A stretch of DNA of 11,227 nt from CAYMRB01 sp964392615 (lineage in GTDB: Bacteria; Planctomycetota; UBA8108). How positions within the stretch are numbered: the stretch's first letter is position 1; each line of letters starts with the position of its first letter. This document shows positions 1-7,690 of the stretch, piece after piece. Below the pieces are notes generated by a model. It searched no databases and was not told where the DNA came from. It saw only the letters and a program-made list of their open reading frames with translations. The position numbers and the translations under genes were made by a program. Location: positions 1 to 11,227 of the forward strand of contig CAYMRB010000343.1 in NCBI GenBank assembly GCA_964392615.1, in the 5' to 3' direction.

Positions 1-3000
1 AGCGTCGCGCCCAGGAGCGGCCACGACACCTCCGATCGCGTCCCGGTGATATTCGGCCACACCGCGAGGAGCGCCGCCAGCGCGCCGAGCGCTTCGCCGT
101 AGACGAGCAGCCACAGCGTCTCGCTCAGCACGGTCGTGTGGATGTCGCCGCTCGCCCACCCGAGCGCGCGCAGGAGCGCGAGCTCGCCCCGCCTCTCGAT
201 CACGTTACGCACGAGCACCGCGCCGAGACCGAGTGTTCCGAGCACGAGACCGAGACCGCCGAGCACGAGGAACGTCGACAGGTACGTGTTCTCGACGGCC
301 TGGTACGCGGCGAGCACCTCGCCCGAGCTGCGCACGTCGAACCCGTACTCGGCAAGGTCCGCCTCGAGCGCCGCGCGCAGCTTCTCCGTCACCGCGTTCG
401 GCGTCTCGATGAAGAACGTCGAGAAGCCGCCGGCAGCCGCGAAGTGCTCGACGAACGCATCCTCGGCCACGACGAGCGCGCCCTGGAACAGACTGCGGCT
501 CGTCAGGCCGACGATCCGCAGCTTCACTTCCTGGCCGGAATCGTTCGCGATCGCGATGTCGTCGCCGACACCCGCGTGCAGGATCCACAGCACCGTGTTT
601 TGGTCGCCGATCGCCGGCACGACGTCGTCCGGCCAATCATCCGGACGCTTCTCGAGCAAGAGCCACGGGTTCTCCGACTCTTCCGGAGCGTCTGCGAGCG
701 ATCCCGCCCACGCGAAGCCGCCGCGCTGGACGAAATCGCTCGGCGCGCCGAGCACGCGTGGCACGCGCGGTCGGTAGAGGTTGAGGCAGCTCGTCTCGTC
801 GCCGGCTCGCTCGCGGAACGAGTAGACGCGGGTGCGCTCGACGTGCTCGTCGGCCTCGTTGCACTCGAGGTACTCGATCGTGCGCTCCCCCAACGCGAGC
901 TTCTCCTGCCCATCCGGCGTATCGAGCCGCGCGAAGAGCGGCGACGTCGACCGCGCGACCAGCGTGAAGCCGCCGCTTCCCGAGTCGCGCTCCAGGGACG
1001 CGTCGCGCGGGTCGTGGCGACTCGCGGCCACCGTGACGACGACGAACGTCGCCGCAGCGATCAAGCCTGCCGTCAACAGGCTCCGCCCCGCCGCGCGCCG
1101 TGCGTTGCGCACACCGAGCCGCACGAGCGTCACCAGACCGCGACCGCGGATACGCGCCGCGACCGTCGGGCGACGCAGCATCCAACGCAGGAGCGCGAGC
1201 CCTCCGACGAGCAGCGCGCCGCCCTGCGCGAAGAACGCTGCGGCGGCCGGCATCGCCGATGCGGTTGCCGCAGCGAACAGTGCACCGGTCGCCGCGAAAC
1301 ATGCGAACGCGACGACGACGTCCCATGACGGCAAGCGGCGTTTCGCGCTCGCACTCGCCTTCACCGCCGGCGGCTCCTCGATCTCACCCGCGAGCAATCG
1401 CTGCGGCGATCGACGCACCAGACGGCGCAGCACGGCGAGCACGGTGAGCGCGACGAGAGCCAGCGTCGTCACCGCGCCGATCGCCAGGCTCGTCGGCGTC
1501 GCGTGGAGCGCGAGGAACGGCGCGTTGACAGCATCCGACCACAGCGTCCGCAAGCCGACGATCAACAGCGCCGCGTATCCGACGCCGCCGGCGAGCCCGA
1601 CGACCGTACCGACCGTCGCGACGGCCATCGCCTCGCGCAGGAGGATTCCGCGCAGAGCGCTCGGCGAGAAACCGACCGCGCTCAGGATGCCGAGCTCGCG
1701 CACGCGTCGCTCGATCGCGAGGCGAAAGGTCATCGCCGTCAGCATCAACGCCGCGACGATGATGAAGAAGCTCATGCTGATGAACAGCATGCCGAAATCC
1801 GTGCCCGAGCGCGCCGACGCCACGGCCTCGTCCCCCACCGCGCGGAACGACAAGCCGAACGCCGCCGGATCGAGCCGCGCGCGGAGTCGGTCGCGAAACG
1901 CGCTCTCGGTCGCCTCTAGCGTGCGGTCCTTCGCCGCCCGCAATCGCACCGAGGTCAACGCGCCGAATCGCGACGCCCACAGTTTCTGGCCGTCCTCGAG
2001 CGGCACGAACAGCTTCGGCGTCGTACCGTGGTCTTGCCAGTATTGGTCGTCCGGCCCGAGCTCGCCCGGACGCGCGGGCTTTCGAATGCGCGAGTGGTCG
2101 AAGGGGAACGGCGGATCCCACTCACCGAACGTCGCGGCATCCGACACGCCGGGATACGACGGCGTCCAGCCTGGGTCCGCCGCGACACCCTCGAGCGGTA
2201 CGCTCGCGCGCAGCGCGAAGCTCGCGGTCCTCTCGTCGAGCTCGTGATCGGCACCGACCGCGAAGTACTCGACCTCGACTGTCGCGCCGATCGCGATGCC
2301 ATCGTCCGAATCGGCACCGCCGCGGAGATCGTCCAGCGCCCACTGACTCAGGACCGCGCCACCCGGCCGCCACGCTTCCGCGCCGACGCCGGCGGAGGCG
2401 AGTGCGGGCGACGTCGAGCCGTCCGCATGCTGCCACGCGCCGACGGCCGTCACGGTCGAGTACGGAACCGACCGATCCCCGACGCCGATGCGGTTCGCGA
2501 GATAGGTCAGCGAGTCCTGATACGACGCGCCGACGTCCTTCGCCGCGGCGTGTGTCGCAGCGACGAGCGAACTCTCGAGCAAGAAACGCGGACTCTCGAC
2601 GGCGATATAGCCGCGCTCGTCGTCGCGGCGCAGCGTCACGCCGACGTCGTCGAGCGTCCAGCTGCCCGCGAGAAGCGACGCGGCGTCGACGCCACCCGCG
2701 CGCACGAGAATCGCGTTCGCGCGCCCCTCGCGGTCCAGCGCGCGGGCGAGGCGAGCGAGCGATACGAACACGTTGCGCGGCGTCTCTTGCTGGAAACGCA
2801 GGTCGAACAGCGCGACGCCCGCGTCGTCAGCGATATGCACGACGTCAGCGCGCAGACGCCCGAGCGTGCCCTCGCGATCCCCGAGAGCCTGTTCGCGATC
2901 GACGTCGCTCTTCTGATCGAATGACACGACGATCGAGTCGCCAGAGGCCGCGTCGAGCTCCGCCGCGAGCGTCGCGTTGACGACGACGTCCGCGCCGTCG

Positions 3001-3398
3001 ATCGGCCAATCGCGCGACATCGCGTCGCCGCGGAGGAATCGCTCATCGACGCCGATGATGTTTACGTCGCTCGCACGACGCTGGTTCTCGGCGTGCACGA
3101 CGCTGCCGCGCAGCAAAATCGCCGGCGCGGCACGCAGGAGGCCTTTCGTATCGGCGGCGACGTCATGGGCGAGCCCGTCACGGAAGAAGCGACCCGCGAC
3201 GAGCGCCTGATCGACACCGGCCAGGCGCTCGAGCACGCGATCGCGCAAGCTGCCCTTGACCGAATCGCCGACGAGGAGCGCCCCCGTGACGATCGCGGCC
3301 GTCGTCGCGCACGCGAGCAGCACGGCAAGCCATGAACGAGCGTGCCAGACGAGGCTGCGACGGACCAAGGGCGGTCTGGTGACGCGGGCGGCCGGCAT
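1..3398 (-). CDS. FtsX/MacB-type ABC transporter permease, YbbP-like, C-terminus cut off by window edge
   Basis: Inner-membrane permease of a MacB/LolCE/YbbP-type (type VII) ABC system. Such permeases usually move or extract lipids, lipoproteins or peptides at the membrane rather than import small solutes. The frame is open for about 1132 residues from the ATG to the left edge and has no stop, so the gene is partial at its 3' end. Visible layout: TM1 at about 22-44; a very large extracytoplasmic region at about 45-530; TM2-4 at about 535-560, 590-618 and 636-658; TM5-6 at about 692-742; TM7 at about 772-794; a second extracytoplasmic domain at about 795-1035; TM8-9 at about 1037-1063 and 1089-1116. 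A tenth helix is expected beyond the edge. FtsX-type cytoplasmic motifs occur twice: RRVRELGILSAVGFSPSALR near 569-588, and a second one starting RRGELALLRALGWASGD near 1069. The start lies 3 bases after the ATPase stop, with GGAG at 3408-3411 nine bases upstream. Two FtsX modules, about 10 helices and two outer domains fit E. coli YbbP, but this protein is much longer than YbbP's roughly 800 residues. The substrate is unknown. Confidence 0.9.
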   Translation of the reverse strand, partial: MPAARVTRPPLVRRSLVWHARSWLAVLLACATTAAIVTGALLVGDSVKGSLRDRVLERLAGVDQALVAGRFFRDGLAHDVAADTKGLLRAAPAILLRGSVVHAENQRRASDVNIIGVDERFLRGDAMSRDWPIDGADVVVNATLAAELDAASGDSIVVSFDQKSDVDREQALGDREGTLGRLRADVVHIADDAGVALFDLRFQQETPRNVFVSLARLARALDREGRANAILVRAGGVDAASLLAGSWTLDDVGVTLRRDDERGYIAVESPRFLLESSLVAATHAAAKDVGASYQDSLTYLANRIGVGDRSVPYSTVTAVGAWQHADGSTSPALASAGVGAEAWRPGGAVLSQWALDDLRGGADSDDGIAIGATVEVEYFAVGADHELDERTASFALRASVPLEGVAADPGWTPSYPGVSDAATFGEWDPPFPFDHSRIRKPARPGELGPDDQYWQDHGTTPKLFVPLEDGQKLWASRFGALTSVRLRAAKDRTLEATESAFRDRLRARLDPAAFGLSFRAVGDEAVASARSGTDFGMLFISMSFFIIVAALMLTAMTFRLAIERRVRELGILSAVGFSPSALRGILLREAMAVATVGTVVGLAGGVGYAALLIVGLRTLWSDAVNAPFLALHATPTSLAIGAVTTLALVALTVLAVLRRLVRRSPQRLLAGEIEEPPAVKASASAKRRLPSWDVVVAFACFAATGALFAAATASAMPAAAAFFAQGGALLVGGLALLRWMLRRPTVAARIRGRGLVTLVRLGVRNARRAAGRSLLTAGLIAAATFVVVTVAASRHDPRDASLERDSGSGGFTLVARSTSPLFARLDTPDGQEKLALGERTIEYLECNEADEHVERTRVYSFRERAGDETSCLNLYRPRVPRVLGAPSDFVQRGGFAWAGSLADAPEESENPWLLLEKRPDDWPDDVVPAIGDQNTVLWILHAGVGDDIAIANDSGQEVKLRIVGLTSRSLFQGALVVAEDAFVEHFAAAGGFSTFFIETPNAVTEKLRAALEADLAEYGFDVRSSGEVLAAYQAVENTYLSTFLVLGGLGLVLGTLGLGAVLVRNVIERRGELALLRALGWASGDIHTTVLSETLWLLVYGEALGALAALLAVWPNITGTRSEVSWPLLGAT

Positions 3399-3401
3399 CG
3401 C

Positions 3402-4079
3402 TCAGCTCTCCATCGGCTGCAGACGTCGATCGACAAGCTTCAGGCGACGATCGAAGCGCGCCGCGAACGCGCTGCTGTGCGTCACGGAGACGAGCGTCGT
3501 GCCCGTGTCGCGCGACAGCCCGAGCAGCAGATCGCCGACCGCCGTCGCCGTCGCCGCGTCGAGGTTGCCCGTCGGCTCGTCGCACAGCACGAGCCCCGGG
3601 CGCAGGACGAGCGCGCGCGCGATCGCCGTGCGCTGCCGCTCGCCGCCGGAAAGCTCCGCCGGACGATGCGTGACGCGCTCGGCGAGCCCGACGCGGTCGA
3701 GGAGCTCCTCGGCCCACGCTGCGACCTCCGCGCCGGCGCCGCTGCCGACGAACGTCGGCACGAGCACGTTCTCGAGGACGCCGAGCTGCGGCAGCAGGTA
3801 GTGGTCCTGGAAGACGAAGCCGATCGATCGATTGCGGAACGCGGCGAGCTGCCGCGCACCGAGCGTCGACGGATCGACGTCCCCCAGACGCACACTGCCC
3901 GCCGTCGGCGTGTCGAGCGTGCCGAGGATGTGGAGAAGCGTGCTCTTGCCGCTTCCCGATGGGCCGGTGATGGCGACCGACTCGCCGCTCGCGATCTCGA
4001 GGTCGAGACCGTCGAGGATCACCAGGGGATCACTCGGCGTCGGGTACGACTTGCCGAGCCCTTGAACGCTGATCTGCAT
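3402..4079 (-). CDS. ABC transporter ATP-binding protein, LolD/MacB/YbbA type
   Basis: Cytoplasmic ATPase that would power the permease encoded just downstream. At 225 residues it has the usual LolD/YbbA length and is complete. Motifs in order: Walker A GPSGSGKST at 39-47, Q-loop glutamine 91 in FVFQD, ABC signature LSGGERQ at 143-149, Walker B LVLCDE at 163-168, the family-typical DEPTGNLD with D-loop at 172-174, and H-loop histidine 201 in VSVTH. No catalytic residue is missing. It begins 6 bases after the thioesterase stop and ends 3 bases before the permease start, which suggests translational coupling in one operon. A weak Shine-Dalgarno (GGTGAG) overlaps the thioesterase stop. The ABC subclass is clear; the choice among LolD, MacB and YbbA roles is inferred from the 10-helix permease, which favours YbbA. 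Confidence 0.95.
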   Translation of the reverse strand: MQISVQGLGKSYPTPSDPLVILDGLDLEIASGESVAITGPSGSGKSTLLHILGTLDTPTAGSVRLGDVDPSTLGARQLAAFRNRSIGFVFQDHYLLPQLGVLENVLVPTFVGSGAGAEVAAWAEELLDRVGLAERVTHRPAELSGGERQRTAIARALVLRPGLVLCDEPTGNLDAATATAVGDLLLGLSRDTGTTLVSVTHSSAFAARFDRRLKLVDRRLQPMES

Positions 4080-4085
4080 GCCGTC

Positions 4086-4541
4086 TCACCGCCGACCGAA
4101 CTCCAGTAATTCCTGCGTCGACTCAGCGATCCGGTCGCGAAACGAGTTCGGGACCGGGGTCGACTCGATGCGGCCGTCAGGATAGCACCGACAGCAGCTC
4201 GTCGATACCTCGCCGCGGGCGACCTCTTCGCCGTCGCGCGAAAACAGGAACTGGTAGGTCAGCGATTTGCGCCCGATGCGCTGCACGCGAAGCTCGATCG
4301 CGACGACGTCCTCGAAGCGCAGCGGCCGGCGAAACTCGCAGCGCGCCGCGAGACGCGGAAAGCCGAGGCGCCACTCGCCCTGCGGCACGTCGACGCCGAG
4401 CCCGACAGCGCGCAGGAACTCGTGCTCCACATCCTCCATGTACACGTAGTACGAGGAGAAATGGGCGATGCCGGCGGCATCCGTATCCGAGAACGCGACG
4501 CGGCGCTCGACGCGGAATTCGCTGGCGGGGCGATCGGGCAC
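4086..4541 (-). CDS. Hot-dog fold acyl-CoA thioesterase, 4HBT/YbgC family
   Basis: Predicted cytoplasmic thioesterase of 151 residues that hydrolyses an acyl-CoA or aroyl-CoA. The family signature FSDTDAAGIAHFSSYYVYME lies at 17-36. Asp21 matches the catalytic aspartate (Asp17) of Pseudomonas 4-hydroxybenzoyl-CoA thioesterase, and the following G-I-x-H and Tyr pattern is also typical. Length fits the family's usual 130-150 residues. The frame stays open far upstream, but there it is only a shadow of the TSP3 gene. The GTG at 4541, two bases after the TSP3 stop, is the best start: it precedes the first family-like residues, and the first in-frame ATG is inside the active-site helix. A cysteine cluster (SCCRCYPDG) sits near 117-126, which is unusual for the family; its meaning is unknown. 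The gene lies between a secreted protein and an ABC transporter with gaps of 2 and 6 bases. The substrate cannot be read from sequence. Confidence 0.88.
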   Translation of the reverse strand: MPDRPASEFRVERRVAFSDTDAAGIAHFSSYYVYMEDVEHEFLRAVGLGVDVPQGEWRLGFPRLAARCEFRRPLRFEDVVAIELRVQRIGRKSLTYQFLFSRDGEEVARGEVSTSCCRCYPDGRIESTPVPNSFRDRIAESTQELLEFGRR

Positions 4542-4543
4542 GA

Positions 4544-6265
4544 TCAGCAGGCGTCCTCCGGGTACGCACACGCGACGAGCTCGTCCTCGGTCGGATCGTC
4601 GCCGCACTCGAACGGCCCGGGCGCCCGCGGCGCGTCGCCCCCGCCGAACAGGAAGGCCAGCGTGTACACGCCGTCGGACAGATCGAGCGAACCGTCGTCG
4701 TTCGTGTCGGCCGCGTCGGGGCACAGGACATCGGCCCCGCCGAGGAACAGGAAGGTGAACGTCTCGATCGAGTCCGAGATATCGACCTCGCCGCTGCCAT
4801 CCGTGTCGCCCCGACGGAATACGGTGCGCTCGCACGCGTCGCCGACACCGTCCTCGTCCTGGTCCGACTGACTCGAGTTCGCGACGTCCGGGCAGTTGTC
4901 GCACAAGTCGCCGACGCCGTCGCCATCGGCATCGATCTGCTCGGGATTGCCGATCTCCGGACAGACGTCGCACGCGTCGCCGAGGCCGTCGCCGTCGCCA
5001 TCCTCTTGGTCGCTGTCGGCCACCGACGGGCACAGATCGCACGCGTCGCCGACACCGTCGCCGTCCTCGTCCTCCTGCAGCGGGTTCGCCGTCAGCGGAC
5101 AATTGTCGCAGAACGCGCCGAGGCCGTCGTCGTCGGGATCGGCCTGCAGCGGGTTCGCGACGTCGGGACAATTGTCGCAAACGTCGCCGAATCGGTCGCC
5201 GTCGACGTCGGACTGGTCCGGATCGGAGCTCGCGGGACAGACGTCGCAGACATCGCCGACGCCGTCGTCGTCGACATCGCTCTGATCATCGTTCGCGTCG
5301 TCGACGCAGTTGTCGCATGCGTTGCCGACGCCATCGTCGTCGACATCGCTCTGCTCCTCGTTCGCATCGTCGACGCAGTTATCGCACGGATCGCCGATGC
5401 CATCGCCGTCCGCGTCACCCTGGTCCGGATCGAACGCGCCGGGGCAGATGTCGCACGCGTTACCGATCTGATCGCCGTCCGCGTCCTCTTGATCGGGGTT
5501 GGCGTGGTCGACGCAATTGTCGCAGACGTCTCCGACGCCATCTCCGTCGCCGTCCTCCTGCTGCGGGTTGAACACGTCAGGGCAGTTGTCCGACGCATCC
5601 GGCACGCGGTCGCCATCGCCGTCCTCCGGCGTGATGACCGGCGGGCAGAGCTCGATCGCGAACGGCGTGTTCGCCGGCGAGTGGGACTCGAGCTCGTACG
5701 TGATGCGGTTGACCACCGCGCGCCCCGAGCCGCGCAGCCCGTCGACGTAAGTCAGCGCGCACGGCTCGCACTGCCCCTCCGGAATCGCTCCCTCGATCGA
5801 CAGCGCGAGCACGGGGTAGTCGCCGTCCTCGGTCGGCAGCGCCGCGTCGAGAGTGAGGCTCAGCACGACCGCGCTGACGACGCCGAAGCCCTGGTCGTCG
5901 AGACCCGGATCGACGATCTCGGTTTTCTCGAATCCGCCGTCCATCAGCCCGGGAGGATCCGCGGTGATTGGAGCGCCGACCGTTCCGTCCGTCGTCGCGG
6001 CGACGATCTCGCAGCCGCTCGCGGCCAGGCCGAACGACCAGCCGACGACGCCCATATTGGCCCCTGCGACGCCCTCTGTCGTCAGGATGCAGGCAGCGTC
6101 GAAGGCGACCGGTGTACCCGGGTCGTCGACGACATCGCCGGACGGGCCATCGACGGAGAAGGAGAACGTCTGGGCGACGCTCGGCGACGCTGTGCACAAG
6201 ACGAACAAGGCCGCGAAGATCGCGGCACACACGGAGATCGGACGACGAATGGATGTTGGCGCCAT
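4544..6265 (-). CDS. Secreted protein with thrombospondin type 3 repeats and C-terminal dockerin-like FLFLGG domain
   Basis: Predicted exported, calcium-rich surface or extracellular protein of 573 residues. A Sec signal peptide covers 1-31: Arg7-Arg8, then a hydrophobic core, with likely cleavage SVA|QT. Residues 33-214 form an extracellular domain with the GW-FG and DGGF segments; I have seen similar domains in planctomycete proteins and suspect a cohesin-like beta-sandwich, unproven. Residues 215-467 hold eleven 23-residue thrombospondin type 3 (TSP3) repeats plus a partial twelfth, dense in Asp and with paired Cys, a pattern that binds calcium in the family. Residues about 483-573 contain two EF-hand/dockerin-like loops (DTDGSGEVDISD at 487-498, DTNDDGSLDLSD at 520-531), each followed by an FLFLGG/FLFGGG motif, then a Cys-containing tail. 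Only 83 bases separate it from the upstream enzyme gene, with no strong terminator between, so the two may be cotranscribed. Downstream genes follow after 2 bases. A ligand or structural role is likely; no enzymatic motif is seen. Confidence 0.9.
   Translation of the reverse strand: MAPTSIRRPISVCAAIFAALFVLCTASPSVAQTFSFSVDGPSGDVVDDPGTPVAFDAACILTTEGVAGANMGVVGWSFGLAASGCEIVAATTDGTVGAPITADPPGLMDGGFEKTEIVDPGLDDQGFGVVSAVVLSLTLDAALPTEDGDYPVLALSIEGAIPEGQCEPCALTYVDGLRGSGRAVVNRITYELESHSPANTPFAIELCPPVITPEDGDGDRVPDASDNCPDVFNPQQEDGDGDGVGDVCDNCVDHANPDQEDADGDQIGNACDICPGAFDPDQGDADGDGIGDPCDNCVDDANEEQSDVDDDGVGNACDNCVDDANDDQSDVDDDGVGDVCDVCPASSDPDQSDVDGDRFGDVCDNCPDVANPLQADPDDDGLGAFCDNCPLTANPLQEDEDGDGVGDACDLCPSVADSDQEDGDGDGLGDACDVCPEIGNPEQIDADGDGVGDLCDNCPDVANSSQSDQDEDGVGDACERTVFRRGDTDGSGEVDISDSIETFTFLFLGGADVLCPDAADTNDDGSLDLSDGVYTLAFLFGGGDAPRAPGPFECGDDPTEDELVACAYPEDAC
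4555..4559 (-). promoter_or_regulatory. Ribosome binding site for the thioesterase
   Basis: GGAGG on the minus strand lies inside the last codons of the TSP3 gene, 13 bases before the GTG at 4541. The spacing is long, but it is the only strong Shine-Dalgarno nearby and supports coupled re-initiation just after the upstream stop. A CTG at 4547 would have better spacing but is a rarer start. Confidence 0.45.
4829..5623 (-). repeat. In-gene tandem array, 69-bp units encoding TSP3 repeats
   Basis: Eleven complete 69-bp units plus a 36-base partial unit encode the 23-residue pattern DxDxDGxGDxCDNCPDxxNPxQ. Most units have diverged, but the units at 5318-5386 and 5249-5317 match at 60 of 69 bases, which points to a fairly recent duplication. 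The array length could vary between strains. Confidence 0.92.
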
Positions 6266-6348
6266 GTTCTCTACCTGGAAGTCCCCCCGTTCGGACCAGG
6301 ATACGACAGCAGCTCGACGAGGGGAAGGGGGCGTTTTGCGCGCGCTCG

Positions 6349-7611
6349 CTACGCGCCCCGCTTCGACCGCCGCATCAGCTCGATCACCTTTTCCTCATCG
6401 ACGTCGATTCCGAGCCCCGGCCCCTTCGGCACGTCGATGCGACCGTCGCGAACGCGGAGCGGCTCTCGCAACACGCTCGCGGCGAGGAATTGCGGGCCGT
6501 TGAGAGCCGCCGGCTTCTGAAGACCGTACGCCGCGTACAATCCGACTGACGCTGCAAGGGCGATGTCCGGGTCCGAGAGACCGCTGCCGAGCCACATGAG
6601 CCCGTGCTCCTCGATGAGCTCGATCTGCCGCTTGTTGCTGACGAGCCCACCACAGCGCGACGGCTTCATCGCGAGCCCATCGAGCATGTCGAGCCGGATG
6701 AACTCCTCGAGCTCGACCGGCGAGATGACGCCTTCGTCCATCAGGATCGGCAGCGCGCCCTGCTTCTTCAGCGCTCGGTAGCCGCTGATCTGATTCGGCT
6801 GGATCGGCGCTTCCAACACGTCCACGCCGGCATCGGCGAGCTTCGGAGCCACGGCGAGCGCCTGCTCCGGCGAGTAGCCGCCGTTCGCGTCCGCCCATAG
6901 GAAGCCGTCGGGCACCGCCGCGCGCACCCTCTTCGCGAGCGCGAGGTCGACGGTCGGGTTCGGCGCGACCTTGATATTGAAGTGACGATAGCCGCGCGCG
7001 CGACCGGTCGCGATGAGCCCGTCGACGTCGTCCAGCTTCTTCGGGTTGAGCGTCCAGCTGAGCTCGAGCGAACGCCCCCGCGGCTTGCCCCAGAGCTGTG
7101 CGAGCGACTTGCCGGTCGCCCGGCCGAGCACATCGTGGAGCGCGATGTCGAGGCCGGCGCGCGCCAGCGGCATGCCGGTCGAGAAACCTGGCTTGATCAC
7201 CGAATCCATCTTGGCGTGCGCCCCGGCGAGATCGCTCGCGTCGTGCCCGATGAGCGCCGGCACGTAGTACTCCTCGATCGCGGCCGTGGTCGCCTCGAGG
7301 GTCTCGTAGCTCCACTTCGCGACCGGGATGCTCTCGCCCCAGCCGACCGTGCCGTCGTCCGTCGTGACTTTGATGATCGCGGCCGCTCGCCCGCGGAAGC
7401 CGCCGCGCGGACTGGCGAAGAACTTGAAGTAGCCCGCGGTGGGATAGCGCAGCGGGAAGACGTCGATTCGTTCGATTTTCAGTTTCGCGTTCATGGCACG
7501 TTCGTTCGCTCCGACGTGCGCCGCGCCGGCTGCGGCGAACGTCCATGCTGCTGCAGCGCGAAGGAATCGACGTCGACCGATGCAGTTCGCCCCGTCGGCT
7601 CGCGATGCCAT
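6349..7611 (-). CDS. Tat-exported mandelate racemase/muconate lactonizing enzyme family protein (enolase superfamily)
   Basis: Enolase-superfamily enzyme of 420 residues. Such enzymes abstract a proton alpha to a carboxylate using Mg2+, and act as epimerases, dehydratases or cycloisomerases. The N-terminus carries a twin-arginine signal (RRRFLR at 13-18, then an Ala-rich core, likely cleavage HVGA|NE near 35), so it is probably exported folded. Barrel residues: metal ligands Asp241 (WADANG), Glu267 (VLEAPI) and Asp292 (LMDEG); Lys214 after strand 2; Lys316 (MKPSRCGG) after strand 6. Two opposed lysines are the arrangement of the muconate lactonizing/dipeptide epimerase group. The usual KxK is NIK here (212-214), so the first lysine is replaced by Asn. 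The start at 7611 is supported by AAGGAG five bases upstream and by the Tat motif; Met40 (7494) would give a cytoplasmic form. It heads the leftward gene cluster. The reaction is not assignable; L-Ala-D/L-Glu epimerase-like activity is one possibility. Confidence 0.9.
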   Translation of the reverse strand: MASRADGANCIGRRRFLRAAAAWTFAAAGAAHVGANERAMNAKLKIERIDVFPLRYPTAGYFKFFASPRGGFRGRAAAIIKVTTDDGTVGWGESIPVAKWSYETLEATTAAIEEYYVPALIGHDASDLAGAHAKMDSVIKPGFSTGMPLARAGLDIALHDVLGRATGKSLAQLWGKPRGRSLELSWTLNPKKLDDVDGLIATGRARGYRHFNIKVAPNPTVDLALAKRVRAAVPDGFLWADANGGYSPEQALAVAPKLADAGVDVLEAPIQPNQISGYRALKKQGALPILMDEGVISPVELEEFIRLDMLDGLAMKPSRCGGLVSNKRQIELIEEHGLMWLGSGLSDPDIALAASVGLYAAYGLQKPAALNGPQFLAASVLREPLRVRDGRIDVPKGPGLGIDVDEEKVIELMRRSKRGA

Positions 7612-7616
7612 GATGT

Positions 7617-7622
7617 CTCCTT
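7617..7622 (-). promoter_or_regulatory. Ribosome binding site for the enolase-superfamily gene
   Basis: AAGGAG on the minus strand lies five bases before the ATG at 7611. It is the strongest Shine-Dalgarno in the window and fixes the start that includes the twin-arginine signal. Confidence 0.75.
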
Positions 7623-7654
7623 CTTCCTCGCGGGCTATGCTGGATGCGAGTTTC

Positions 7655-7688
7655 GCTATTCTCTCACCGAGAACGTCGTGAGAATAGC
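7655..7688. repeat. Short inverted repeat in divergent promoter region
   Basis: GCTATTCTCTCAC at 7655-7667 is mirrored by GTGAGAATAGC at 7678-7688, with two extra bases in the left arm and about ten bases between arms. It lies 44 bases upstream of the leftward gene start and just outside the long palindrome. The position suits an operator or a promoter-proximal dyad for the leftward gene; that role is inference only. Confidence 0.55.
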
Positions 7689-7690
7689 CC

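Noticed and set aside
832..2247. Long plus-strand open frames opposite the permease, up to 471 codons
   Set aside because: They are antisense to a continuous permease frame with clear membrane helices and motifs, and their products are rich in Arg, Ser and Ala with no recognisable domain.
4829..5623. CRISPR-like array
   Set aside because: The 69-base periodicity is coding, in frame and without unique spacers.
6266..6348. Promoter or terminator between the enolase-superfamily gene and the TSP3 gene
   Set aside because: Only a 5-base GC stem after the stop and a poor TATCCT-like -10 are visible; neither is convincing.
5006..6520. 504-codon plus-strand open frame with a repetitive Val/Ile/Asp-Ala product
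   Set aside because: It is the antisense reading of the TSP3 repeats; its periodicity comes from the 69-base units.
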